From Chitinophagales bacterium (GTDB taxonomy: Bacteria; Bacteroidota; Bacteroidia; Chitinophagales; Chitinophagaceae), in contig JAATGW010000476.1 of the NCBI GenBank assembly GCA_015654495.1, positions 1 through 8,819 on the forward strand: a stretch of 8,819 nt of DNA, given 5' to 3'. The notes below the pieces were generated by a model. It was not told the DNA's origin. It saw only the letters and a list, made by a program, of their open reading frames with translations, and did not search any database. Positions 1-7,213 of the stretch are shown in pieces; position 1 is the first letter of the stretch; the number at the start of each line of letters is the position of its first letter. Made by a program: the position numbers and the translations under genes.

Positions 1-433
1 CATCTGTTTGCAGAATCACAATTACTTTAGATAGATGTACCGTAGATTTAAATTTCTCCAACAATGGCAATAGTACCTGATCCACGATGAGGATTTTATC
101 TTCCGCATGATTAACTATATATCCCAGGTCATCGTGATTTAATCTGATATTGAGCGGATGCAATACTGCTCCGATACATGGAACCGCAAAATAGGCTTCA
201 AGGTGTTGGTAATGATTCCAGCTCAGGGTAGCTACCCGATCACCTTCCGCAATACCCATTTTAACTAAAGCAGTAGCTAAATTCTTCACCCGGAATGAAA
301 ACTCCTTATAACTGTATCTGTGAATGCTTTTATCCGGTAAGCGGGTGATAATTTCCTTGTGAGAAAACATGGACTCTGCCCTTCGCAGAATGGTAGGAAT
401 AGTAAGTTGATAGTCCATCATTAAACCTTTCAT
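1..433 (-). CDS. Fatty-acyl-CoA ligase (AMP-forming), N-terminal part, cut by the window edge
   Basis: Class I adenylate-forming enzyme that would activate a fatty acid with ATP and CoA, probably in the cytosol or at the inner membrane for beta-oxidation. I translated 144 codons from the minus strand. Residues 1-20 read MKGLMMDYQLTIPTILRRAE, typical of long- or medium-chain acyl-CoA ligases. Residues 38-47 (HRYSYKEFSF), 62-72 (AEGDRVATLSW) and 88-104 (GAVLHPLNIRLNHDDLG) match the N-terminal AMP-binding fold, including the conserved G-A-V-L-H-P-L-N-I-R-L stretch. The P-loop-like motif and the C-terminal lid lie outside the window, so catalytic residues cannot be checked. The start at 433 is preferred over the in-frame ATGs at 421 and 418 because the MKGLMMDY beginning is family-typical. 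The gene is divergent from the secreted protein at 630, and an inverted repeat lies 14 nt upstream of the start. The substrate chain length cannot be told. Confidence 0.9.
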   Translation of the reverse strand, partial: MKGLMMDYQLTIPTILRRAESMFSHKEIITRLPDKSIHRYSYKEFSFRVKNLATALVKMGIAEGDRVATLSWNHYQHLEAYFAVPCIGAVLHPLNIRLNHDDLGYIVNHAEDKILIVDQVLLPLLEKFKSTVHLSKVIVILQTD

Positions 434-446
434 ATGGAGAATATCG

Positions 447-471
447 TTTTGAACCTGAATTTAGTTCAAAA
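447..471. promoter_or_regulatory. Perfect 8-bp inverted repeat upstream of the acyl-CoA ligase (possible operator)
   Basis: TTTTGAAC at 447-454 is matched by GTTCAAAA at 464-471, separated by 9 nt. Its near edge is 14 nt upstream of the ligase start at 433. The dyad size (25 bp) and position suit a dimeric repressor such as a TetR-family acyl-CoA-responsive regulator, but no regulator gene is in view. It is AT-rich, so chance is possible. Confidence 0.3.
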
Positions 472-515
472 ACATTTAGCCGCTCACTCTGGGTTTTGAT
501 TTCAGTTTTCCGACC

Positions 516-546
516 TTGTGAGTCCCGAATTTAGTTTATACTTTTA
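516..546 (+). promoter_or_regulatory. Possible Bacteroidota-type promoter for the 630-1130 gene
   Basis: TTG at 516-518 and TACTTTTA at 539-546 are separated by 20 nt. They resemble the Bacteroidota sigma-ABfr consensus of TTG at -33 and TAnnTTTG at -7, with the final G replaced by A. It would give a leader of roughly 75 nt before the ATG at 630. The match is short and the region is AT-rich, so this is only a candidate. Confidence 0.22.
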
Positions 547-629
547 TGGCCGGTCACCCGGCAGACGAATTATAAATAAATATACTGCGCAGATACCCTG
601 ACCGTTTTAAAACAAAAAACCTCTGAAAA

Positions 630-1130
630 ATGAAAACACTGATTTTCGGATTATTATTCGGACTCTTGTCAAACATCTCTCTTGCCCAGAATTTACCCGA
701 CTTTGATGCAATTAAAATCGAACAAAAAGAAGATTTCAATTCCACTACGGATGATGCAGCCCTGCAGGCATCTAACTTTCTTCTTTCTACCCCCCTTGCG
801 AAAGACAACCTCGACAGGTTGAAATCACTCCAGTACATTATTAAGTGGATGTCGGGAACACCTGATTATAATTTTACTCTGGATGAGCAGGCGACAAAAT
901 TTGCAAAAAAGAATGACGACCTTTTAGGACTGTATATGGCTGCAATGGCTAAATATGTTCTGGAAAATAAGGCAGATTCAAAAGATCAGAATAAAATTAA
1001 ACTCAATGCGGTAAAACTCATCATTGCTTATGCGAAGGATCAGAAGAATAATGTCAAATTAAATTCCGAGTTGAAAAAGGCAATTGAGGCGGATGAGCAG
1101 GGACAACTGGCAACATATTTAAAAATCTGA
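630..1130 (+). CDS. Small secreted helical protein, function unknown
   Basis: A 166-residue protein with an evident Sec signal peptide: Lys2, a hydrophobic core at residues 4-18, and a likely signal peptidase I cut after SLA at 17-19, leaving a mature protein that begins with Gln20. The mature part is rich in charged residues and appears wholly helical. It has two halves, about 40-75 (a Thr/Asp-rich start then an Asp-Arg-Leu-Lys helix) and 85-160, ending in a Lys/Asp/Asn-rich segment around 136-155 (DQKNNVKLNSELKKAIEADE). It has no cysteines, no lipobox and no transmembrane helix after the signal, so it should be periplasmic or exported. I believe similar short proteins are common conserved hypotheticals in Bacteroidota, but I cannot name a Pfam family. 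It stands alone, divergent from the acyl-CoA ligase, and no function should be inferred from that neighbour. The start is the only Met that precedes the signal peptide. Confidence 0.85.
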   Translation: MKTLIFGLLFGLLSNISLAQNLPDFDAIKIEQKEDFNSTTDDAALQASNFLLSTPLAKDNLDRLKSLQYIIKWMSGTPDYNFTLDEQATKFAKKNDDLLGLYMAAMAKYVLENKADSKDQNKIKLNAVKLIIAYAKDQKNNVKLNSELKKAIEADEQGQLATYLKI

Positions 1131-1198
1131 CGAATACATATCAAGGTGGTTTTGTTTGGATACCAAAGACTACAACATTGTTTAAGGTTCAAGGTTTT

Positions 1199-1301
1199 CT
1201 ATGTGTTAAACTATGTGTACTATATATCTATGTGGTGCAAATTCCGTCCGTACTCGAAGGTTTTTTGAACCACATAAAATGGAAACATCATAGAGACATA
1301 G
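1199..1301. repeat. Degenerate inverted repeat of CTATGTG-like units in an otherwise empty 325-nt gap
   Basis: The left half has CTATGTG at 1199-1205, 1211-1217 and 1228-1234. The right half carries the complementary form at 1270-1276 (CCACATA), 1289-1293 (CATAG) and 1296-1301 (ACATAG). The inner arms TATGTGGTGCAAA (1229-1241) and TTTGAACCACATA (1264-1276) pair at 12 of 13 positions around a 22-nt loop. The rest of the gap 1131-1455 shows no gene, RNA or clear terminator. The structure could be a decayed dispersed repeat or a transcript-end hairpin. Confidence 0.55.
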
Positions 1302-1455
1302 AACGAAGTACAGTAAACGGGATTGATATAATTAACGGTTAATTTAGCACTGGTTTCACATATATGCAAAGACCTTGCGGCATCGGGTCCCGGACAGTTG
1401 CTCACATATTTTATAACATCTGGAGATAATTTTCCGATTAAGAATTTATTAAATC

Positions 1456-1881
1456 ATGGTAACGGAGGATGAAATAATCGATTTGATTAAAGAATTTACA
1501 GGTTGCAGGCATGTAGACTTCAATTCTGATATTTACAAAGATCTCCGCGTTTCTGGAGATGATTTTCATGATTTGATAGATTTAATCGCCGCAACGTATC
1601 AAATAAACATGAGCTCCTATCTTTGGTATTTTCATGCAAACGAAGAAGGAAGCAATATAGGAGGATTGTTCTTTAAGCCACCAAATGCAAGGGTTAGCCG
1701 AATTCCGATAACACCACGAATTCTGACAGAAATAGCCAATAAACAAAATTGGGATTTGCAGTACCCGGATCATAAACTCCCACGAAGACGTTTGGACCTG
1801 ATCATCAATAAATGTTTATTTGGTGGATTTGTTATTTTTCTTGTCTTGCATTTAATTAATAAATACATCAGGTATGAATAG
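1456..1881 (+). CDS. DUF1493-family acyl-carrier-protein-like protein with a C-terminal membrane helix
   Basis: A 141-residue protein. Residues 3-60 look like an acyl-carrier-protein-type helical bundle of the DUF1493 family: an initial helix, then a loop D-x-x-x-x-K-D-L-R-V-S-G-D-D (25-36), a second helix, and Y-Q-I-N-M-S-S-Y-L-W-Y-F (48-59). Residues 84-99 (P-I-T-x-x-I-L-T-E-I-A-x-x-x-x-W) match the usual downstream family helix. Family proteins generally have GDD where true carrier proteins have the phosphopantetheine Ser after Asp; here G34-D35-D36-F37 is likewise without Ser, so it probably does not carry an acyl group in the classical way. Residues about 115-134 form a single hydrophobic helix preceded by Arg110-Arg112, which suggests a tail anchor with the ACP-like part in the cytosol. 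It stands alone, with long gaps on both sides. The family's function is unknown to me; the family call is by motif recall, not by search. Confidence 0.72.
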   Translation: MVTEDEIIDLIKEFTGCRHVDFNSDIYKDLRVSGDDFHDLIDLIAATYQINMSSYLWYFHANEEGSNIGGLFFKPPNARVSRIPITPRILTEIANKQNWDLQYPDHKLPRRRLDLIINKCLFGGFVIFLVLHLINKYIRYE

Positions 1882-2117
1882 ACAATGGCTGTACGTGAAA
1901 CATTGCAACGGACTGCTGCTTCAGGCTATCCGACCAGCAAGACATCAATTCAACGAAATCCATCTATGATCAGAAGGCTGTGATACTCTCTTGAATATGT
2001 TGCGCTTGTCATTTCAATTTTAAGCTAGTATTTTGTTCACGCGCCCTGACTGAAAAATCTAAATTTTACTGCACAATTGCGTGGCTGTTGCAGGATTAAC
2101 AAACACCCATCTTTACA

Positions 2118-2966
2118 ATGAAACCATTTGTTTCTGTTTTTCTTACCATTTTAAGCGTCAATTTATTTGGGCAAACCACCCCTACCGAAGAAGCTCAACC
2201 GATTGTTCAGGAAGGCAAACGACTCTACAGGTCGGAAATGGCATCCTGGTACGGTACAGACTTATTTTTAGAAAAATATAAGGACAGGTCCGGAATAGGC
2301 GGTTATTTTTCCTATTCGGATAACGGCGTTGCAAAATGTATTTTCTTTTCAAAATCGGAGCAGCCCAGCGTGATCGGAACAGTTTCCTTTGACAGCACCT
2401 ATAACACAAAAACAGCAATTACAGAACTGACTAAAAGAGACTTTACTCCAATTGAACGTGATCTGTATGAGATCAGAAAAATAGCTTTTGCTGAAATCAA
2501 TTCGGATACAATTTTTAAATCTTATGAGAACACCAATTTCAATCTTATTCCGTTGATAAACGGCCAGGAAAGAAAAGTCTATGTAATTACAGGGCCGGAG
2601 AAAAATGGGGTCATCATATTCGGCAACGACTACCTGCTGACATTTGACAATAACAACAAGCTGACAAGTAAAAAGCAACTGCACCGGAATATCATTCCAA
2701 TTAACTTTGATGAAAAGATGGAAGACGGAAAAGTTGTTGAAGGCACAATTCACATACACCTGCCTGAAACCGGAGATTTCATCACTGCAACCGACATATG
2801 CACACTTATGCTTTATGAAAAATTTACAAACTGGAAACAACACAATGTTGTTTCTAAAGAATATTTAAATATCTGGAACTGTTTAACGGATACGCTGTTG
2901 GTGCTCCCGATGTCTACTATTAAAAAGATAAACAAAGACCAGGAAAGCAGGAGGAAGAAAGATTAA
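2118..2966 (+). CDS. Secreted protein of unknown function with a JAMM-like C-terminal motif
   Basis: A 282-residue protein with a Sec signal peptide at residues 1-19 (hydrophobic core 4-17, likely cut after FGQ or FG). The middle part is beta-rich, with an aromatic segment W45-Y46-G47-T48-D49 and G61-G62-Y63-F64-S65-Y66-S67, then a Cys74-Ile-Phe-Phe strand and F91-D92-S93-T94-Y95. The C-terminal part has two strands around 153-159 (KVYVITG) and 165-177, then a motif H212-x-H214-L-P-E-T-G-D-F-I-T223-x-x-D226 leading into a helix (227-236) and a further strand near 243-254. That order resembles JAMM/MPN metalloproteases, although the HxH to TxxD spacing is one residue longer than usual. I recognise the pattern as a conserved Bacteroidota hypothetical but know no named function. 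The C-terminus is Lys/Arg-rich. No partner gene is adjacent: the flanking gaps are 236 and 93 nt. Confidence 0.82.
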   Translation: MKPFVSVFLTILSVNLFGQTTPTEEAQPIVQEGKRLYRSEMASWYGTDLFLEKYKDRSGIGGYFSYSDNGVAKCIFFSKSEQPSVIGTVSFDSTYNTKTAITELTKRDFTPIERDLYEIRKIAFAEINSDTIFKSYENTNFNLIPLINGQERKVYVITGPEKNGVIIFGNDYLLTFDNNNKLTSKKQLHRNIIPINFDEKMEDGKVVEGTIHIHLPETGDFITATDICTLMLYEKFTNWKQHNVVSKEYLNIWNCLTDTLLVLPMSTIKKINKDQESRRKKD

Positions 2967-3059
2967 AAGTTGGAATAAATTGCATGATTTACACACACCA
3001 CAAGACAGATCAACTTCCGACGAAGGTAAAAGATTTCCGGATACGGTAAATAGTTTCAT

Positions 3060-3530
3060 ATGATGGTCAAAATTTTTAATTATCTGGAAGACCTGAAATG
3101 TTTTGTTGTAAACCCGGAGTATAAATTAATTGCTGGCACACTGGGATTAACTGAGTGGCATGAAACTGTTTGGATTGGAAGGTTTTTTTCCCTCGACAAT
3201 GATTATGGTGAACATTGGTTTGATAATTGGCATCAACGGGAAGCCTTGCAGGAAAAAGCAAAACAAATCGGACTTGACATAACAGAGTTGTTTGTAATTG
3301 ACCCGGATAGATTCAAAAATAATGTCGATGGCCCTTGTCATAGTGATGCTCAAAGAGCGGGTTTTTGGAGAGATGTATTGATTTCCTTACAACTTAGCTT
3401 TGAAACAATTTTTAACGAAGCAAGAAGGATTAACCTGGAAAAAAAAGAACTGGACCCGGAAGAATATATTTCCGATCTCGAGGATCGGATAAGAGAAATC
3501 AGTACTACCAATCGAAACAAGACAGAGTAA
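3060..3530 (+). CDS. Cytosolic protein of unknown function, aromatic-rich
   Basis: A 156-residue soluble protein with no signal peptide or membrane helix. I do not recognise its family. The N-terminal half is mixed alpha/beta and unusually rich in Trp and His: T31-E-W33-H34-E-T-V-W38, then L45-D-N-D-Y49 and H52-W53-F-D-N-W57-H58. A short D81-P-D83 turn, G91-P-C-H94 and F102-W103-R-D follow. The last third (about 105-148) looks like a long helical stretch with alternating Glu and Lys/Arg, perhaps coiled coil. The frame is closed by a stop at 3051-3053, so the tandem ATGs at 3060 and 3063 are the only plausible starts. It is convergent with the SUKH gene, with 17 nt between the stops and no clear terminator there. 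Given the SUKH neighbour, an accessory or immunity-type role is conceivable but unsupported. Confidence 0.75.
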   Translation: MMVKIFNYLEDLKCFVVNPEYKLIAGTLGLTEWHETVWIGRFFSLDNDYGEHWFDNWHQREALQEKAKQIGLDITELFVIDPDRFKNNVDGPCHSDAQRAGFWRDVLISLQLSFETIFNEARRINLEKKELDPEEYISDLEDRIREISTTNRNKTE

Positions 3531-3547
3531 ATTATTGAGGCTGTATT

Positions 3548-4060
3548 TCAATCATCAACAAATTCATCGCCGGGCACAAGTCCTGCAATAAATTCATCAA
3601 AACTGTTTGCTATGTGCATATCCTCGCCAAATTCAACATCAAACCACCTCACTCCGGGGATATTCCCTTTCCGGTAGTCAAGTGTAATCCACCAATGCCC
3701 GTCACCTGCCAATAGAATTTGTTTTTCGGGAAGACCCCATTCTTCTGATATACACTCACTTTCAAGAATGTTCTGCGCGGTTATAATGTTTTTGTCTGTC
3801 ACTATGCCAAACAATTCTGAAACCGGTATATGATTTTCGGCAGATTTTGTTTTTTGAACCATCGGAAAAGCGAATCCCCTGGTGTAACCACCATTTTGAA
3901 TTGTAAGCAGCACAATTAAAAGGTCCGGTAATTTTGCGTTCAGTGTTTTTTCTGCTGTAGAAACCATTTCAGCCGTTAAGGGCGGGTGATTATAATAGTT
4001 TGAATCCCAGAAATCAGATATGGTGATACTCATATCTATCTGTTTGGATTGTTCTAACAT
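3548..4060 (-). CDS. SMI1/KNR4 (SUKH) family protein
   Basis: A 170-residue soluble protein. Residues 27-45 (P-L-T-A-E-M-V-x-x-A-E-K-x-L-N-A-K-L-P) match the opening helix of the SUKH fold. Residues 50-59 (V-L-L-T-I-Q-N-G-G-Y) match the conserved hydrophobic helix followed by an N-G-G/Y turn. Residues 119-130 (G-D-G-H-W-W-I-T-L-D-Y-R) match the typical D-G-x-x-x-x-x-x-D strand, and 136-161 (G-V-R-W-F-D-V-E ... S-F-D-E-F-I-A-G-L) match the C-terminal strand and helix. SUKH proteins are best known as immunity proteins against polymorphic or contact-delivered toxins, but many are orphan copies. No toxin gene is visible in the window. An alternative start at residue 10 (position 4033) also leaves the whole domain intact. 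The gene begins 33 nt after the DUF4249 stop on the same strand, so co-transcription is possible. Confidence 0.88.
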   Translation of the reverse strand: MLEQSKQIDMSITISDFWDSNYYNHPPLTAEMVSTAEKTLNAKLPDLLIVLLTIQNGGYTRGFAFPMVQKTKSAENHIPVSELFGIVTDKNIITAQNILESECISEEWGLPEKQILLAGDGHWWITLDYRKGNIPGVRWFDVEFGEDMHIANSFDEFIAGLVPGDEFVDD

Positions 4061-4093
4061 CAGATTTTATTTTGAGTGTTTCATTGATCGGTT

Positions 4094-4888
4094 TTATTTT
4101 ACAACCTGACTTATTTTCTGCACTGTATGTGCAGTGAAAATTCCCAGGGCAAGACTACCCGTAATATTATTTGGTGGATTTGTTGGCGTTATGCTGAAAG
4201 GGCCATCATTAATCTGGGAAAGCGTGTAGAAATATGCGTAAGTACTTTGATCAATGCAACGAAATTCTACTGATACTGTATCACCGGATTTTATTTCAGC
4301 ATCCGGATTAAACAGGAGCTGATCATTTTTTAAACCATTGAAGGTGTTGTCGTTCAGCACAAAAATTGTTTTGTCGAGCTTGCCATTTACGGTCTGTATA
4401 AACTGATAGGCATTTCCGATGCTGTCGGGGTCTGTAAATACCGGGAGGGTCAGGTATGAGTTTTCCGCTGAATTTCCCGAACTGGTAAACAATTCAAAAG
4501 CGAGCGAATCGAGATTCACCACCTGCGGCAAGGTAGATATAGCGTTGAAATTTTTTCCTTCTACTTTCACATTAAGCGAATACGTTCTGCCGGGAATTCC
4601 TGACAGTACCGATGTTTTGTATAAACCTGGGGAAGTTTCCGTTAGGGTATCAACAATTCCCGTATTATCTGATATGACAACTGAAGCACTACTTACAGGC
4701 GGATAATTGTTAGGTTCGGAAAAGTTTACCGTTTTGCTGATTTTTACTGAATACGGGCCTGCCTCATTTGTTATATGGCCTTCTATTACTATTTGTGGGG
4801 AAGCATTATTCAGGTTAATATCGATTTCTTTTGTGCAGGAAGTGAATAATACCATCAGCACGATTCCCGCGAAAATTATTTTATGCAT
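4094..4888 (-). CDS. DUF4249-family outer-membrane-associated lipoprotein
   Basis: A 264-residue lipoprotein. Residues 1-18 form a type II signal peptide with a lipobox L14-F-T-S-C18; Cys18 would become the lipidated N-terminus. The DUF4249 signature follows: E21-I-D-I at the start, then I33-V-I-E-G-H-I (33-39), the P-Y-S-V-x-I-S-K-T strand (45-53), and S-A-S-V-V-I-S-D (67-74) with an Ig-like or TonB-plug-like beta sandwich. T82-x-x-S-P-G-L-Y90 matches the family pattern x-x-x-x-G-x-Y. The end, N237-P-P-x-N-I-x-G-S-L-A-L-G-I-F251, is the family's N-P-P-x-N-I-x-G-x-x-x-G-x-F box. Family members usually follow a TonB-dependent receptor, as here with only 9 nt between the stop and this ATG. It is probably the surface lipoprotein partner of that receptor. 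The ligand is unknown. Confidence 0.9.
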   Translation of the reverse strand: MHKIIFAGIVLMVLFTSCTKEIDINLNNASPQIVIEGHITNEAGPYSVKISKTVNFSEPNNYPPVSSASVVISDNTGIVDTLTETSPGLYKTSVLSGIPGRTYSLNVKVEGKNFNAISTLPQVVNLDSLAFELFTSSGNSAENSYLTLPVFTDPDSIGNAYQFIQTVNGKLDKTIFVLNDNTFNGLKNDQLLFNPDAEIKSGDTVSVEFRCIDQSTYAYFYTLSQINDGPFSITPTNPPNNITGSLALGIFTAHTVQKISQVVK

Positions 4889-4897
4889 TTTGTTTCT

Positions 4898-7213
4898 TCA
4901 AAATTTGAAATTGTAGGTGACAGATGGAACCCAGCGAAACAGTGAAGTTTGGGTGGCAACAGTTTTCGTGGGATCAGTTTCACTGTCGGCAAATGAAATC
5001 GTATATGCGTTTTCTCTTCCGTAAACATTATAGAGACTGAAGTTCCAGGAGGATTCACGGTTGTTTCTTTTCTTTTTAGTGTAAGTTGCACCTATATCCA
5101 TTCTATGATAAGCAGGCATCCGGTACCCATTACGTTCTGAGTAATAAAAAGTGGTTTGCCCGTTTACTTCATATTTACCGCTGGGGTAAGTCACGGCGCT
5201 GCCGGTGCCGTAAACAAACACTCCGGAGATAGACCATTTAGGAGTAAGCTGATACACACCAACTACTGAAATATCATGTGTGCGATCCTGCTTTGCATTA
5301 TACCAGTTATTGTTGTTGATGCCATTTATTTTTCTCTCCGTTTTGGAAAGGGTATAACCAATCCAGCCTGTTAATTTTCCCTGTAGTTTCTTAATCAAAA
5401 ATTCTGCACCAAAAGCCCGGCCTTTTCCATAGAGTAATTCACTTTCTATATCCGGAACGGTATTGATATCGGCGCCGTCTTTGTAGTCAATCTGATTTTT
5501 CATAGTCTTATAATAGATTTCAACACCTGTCTGATAACTATTATCCCTGAAATTCCTCGAGTATCCGAGGCTGAACTGATCACTTATTTCAGGTTTTATA
5601 TTATAACTGTCGCCAATCCATTGATCAGTTGGTGAACTGCTTGTGCTATTGCTGAGCAGATGCAGATGTTGTGTATTACGTGCATAACCACCTTTAATAC
5701 TGCTTACCTCATTTAAAAGATAGTTGAATTGAATTCTTGGCTCAACGTTCAAATAGGTTTTACCAAATTTTCCGGAAGCCAGTACCACGCTGTCCATTAG
5801 TACCCCATTATTGTAAATATTGTAAGTGTCGCCACCAAGTATAGTGTAGGCAGACAGGCGAAGACCATAATCAAGTGTAAACTTTTCCGTTGCCTGCCAG
5901 GTATTGTTTATAAAGACTGCATTTTCCAAAGAGAGCCGGCCTTTCTTTTCCGGCGCTGATGTATTCTGGCCGGATATTCTGGTTGGTGTGATCTTATGCC
6001 TGATGCTGTTAAAACCAAGTTTCAATGTGTTTTTCGAATTGAGATAGAATTGTAATTCTTCTTTTAAATTGAAGTCCTGAATTTCGGAGTTCATACGTGT
6101 TTCACTGCTGCTGGTGCCGAAATTCATTTTGTAATTGTAATCGCTGTAAATAAATGAAGTGTTCGAAAACAATTTAGGGTTGATCACGCTGTTCCACCTG
6201 ACCGTTGCAGTTTTATTTCCCCATTCAACTCCGAAAGATTTTCCCAGAGCCAGAACATCCCTGCCAAGATATCCTGAAATGAAAATCCTGTTTTTGTTAT
6301 TGATTCTGTAATTGATTTTGGCATTCAGGTCATAGAAGTACATGCTGTTTTCTTTATTATCTTCGGATAGTTTAAGAAATAGATCTGCATAAGTTCTTCT
6401 TCCGGAAACAATAAATGAACCTTTTTCTTTTGCAAAGGGGCTTTCAACACTCACGCGACTGCTTATTAATCCTATTCCTCCGGTGACATTGAAATTTTTA
6501 TTGTTGCCATCCTTCATTTTCACATCCATCACTGATGACAAACGTCCGCCGTATTGTGCAGGACTGTTCCCCTTGATAATAGTTACATCTTTCAGTGCAT
6601 CGCTGTTAAATGTGCTGAAGAAACCCAGCAGATGAGAAGCATTATAAACCGGAGCTTCATCCAGTAATATCAGGTTTTGGTCTGCAGCACCACCCCGCAC
6701 AAAAAATCCGCTGTTACCTTCTCCCGCAGATTTTATCCCTGGCAGCAACTGTGCTGTTTTAAGAATATCTTTTTCACCAAATATCACCGGGAGTTTTGCA
6801 ATGCTGGCTACATTGAGTTTTTCCACTCCTATCTGTGGTTTCAACAGGTTATCATTCGCTTTTTTTGATTTAATAATGACCTCGGATAACTCTTTTGGTT
6901 TTTCGGTCAATGGCCTGTTGAGCTGCAGGTTTGCCTTCAGGCTAATTTCAATGGTATCATTCTGGTATCCTACCATCGTAAAGATCAATTGATACTTACC
7001 TTCCGGGAGCGTAATAGAGTAAAATCCATATGCGTGTGTGATAACGCTTGCACTCCTGTTGTCTTTAACGTATACAGAAGCCCCGATCACTGTCTCGCCA
7101 TTTTTCTTTTCTGATACCGTTCCGCTGATGGTGTATTTCGATTGCGCAAATATTTGGGTTGCGCTAAATAATAGCATAATGCTGGTTACAATTGTTTTCG
7201 TATTCATATTCAT
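4898..7213 (-). CDS. TonB-dependent outer-membrane receptor with N-terminal carboxypeptidase-regulatory-like domain
   Basis: A 771-residue receptor from the start at 7213. The in-frame ATG at 7261 would add 16 residues ahead of a clear signal peptide (M-N-M-N-T-K then a hydrophobic core, cut after I-F-A-Q at 21-24), so the inner start is preferred; 7207 is also possible. Residues about 27-110 are a CarboxypepD_reg-like beta sandwich (I-S-G-T-V, G-A-S-V-Y-V, A-Y-G-F-Y-S-I-T-L-P-E-G-K-Y). A plug domain follows at roughly 115-235, with G-F-F-V-R-G-G and D-x-x-L-I-L-L-D-E-A-P-V-Y, and I-x-I-x-K-G-x-S-P-A-Q-Y-G-G-R-L. The rest is the 22-strand barrel, ending in the aromatic S-V-T-Y-N-F-K-F. It takes up a ligand using energy from TonB-ExbBD, which are not in view. 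It heads a two-gene unit with the DUF4249 lipoprotein. A LytTR system upstream may control it. Confidence 0.93.
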   Translation of the reverse strand: MNMNTKTIVTSIMLLFSATQIFAQSKYTISGTVSEKKNGETVIGASVYVKDNRSASVITHAYGFYSITLPEGKYQLIFTMVGYQNDTIEISLKANLQLNRPLTEKPKELSEVIIKSKKANDNLLKPQIGVEKLNVASIAKLPVIFGEKDILKTAQLLPGIKSAGEGNSGFFVRGGAADQNLILLDEAPVYNASHLLGFFSTFNSDALKDVTIIKGNSPAQYGGRLSSVMDVKMKDGNNKNFNVTGGIGLISSRVSVESPFAKEKGSFIVSGRRTYADLFLKLSEDNKENSMYFYDLNAKINYRINNKNRIFISGYLGRDVLALGKSFGVEWGNKTATVRWNSVINPKLFSNTSFIYSDYNYKMNFGTSSSETRMNSEIQDFNLKEELQFYLNSKNTLKLGFNSIRHKITPTRISGQNTSAPEKKGRLSLENAVFINNTWQATEKFTLDYGLRLSAYTILGGDTYNIYNNGVLMDSVVLASGKFGKTYLNVEPRIQFNYLLNEVSSIKGGYARNTQHLHLLSNSTSSSPTDQWIGDSYNIKPEISDQFSLGYSRNFRDNSYQTGVEIYYKTMKNQIDYKDGADINTVPDIESELLYGKGRAFGAEFLIKKLQGKLTGWIGYTLSKTERKINGINNNNWYNAKQDRTHDISVVGVYQLTPKWSISGVFVYGTGSAVTYPSGKYEVNGQTTFYYSERNGYRMPAYHRMDIGATYTKKKRNNRESSWNFSLYNVYGRENAYTISFADSETDPTKTVATQTSLFRWVPSVTYNFKF

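Noticed and set aside
1220..1405. Minus-strand open frame of 61 codons in the repeat-bearing gap
   Set aside because: It overlaps the inverted repeat, has no domain or signal, and its translation (His, Cys and Tyr-rich) looks like chance reading.
1882..2117. Possible coding remnant or promoter in the 236-nt gap before the secreted gene
   Set aside because: All frames contain early stops and no convincing TTG / TAnnTTTG pair with correct spacing was found.
2349..2843. Minus-strand open frame of 164 codons opposite the secreted JAMM-like gene
   Set aside because: It is the antisense shadow of a gene with a signal peptide and conserved motifs; its own translation is Cys/Phe-rich and unrecognisable.
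3531..3547. Shared terminator between the convergent genes at 3530 and 3548
   Set aside because: Only 17 nt separate the stops and no stem with a T-tract could be drawn.
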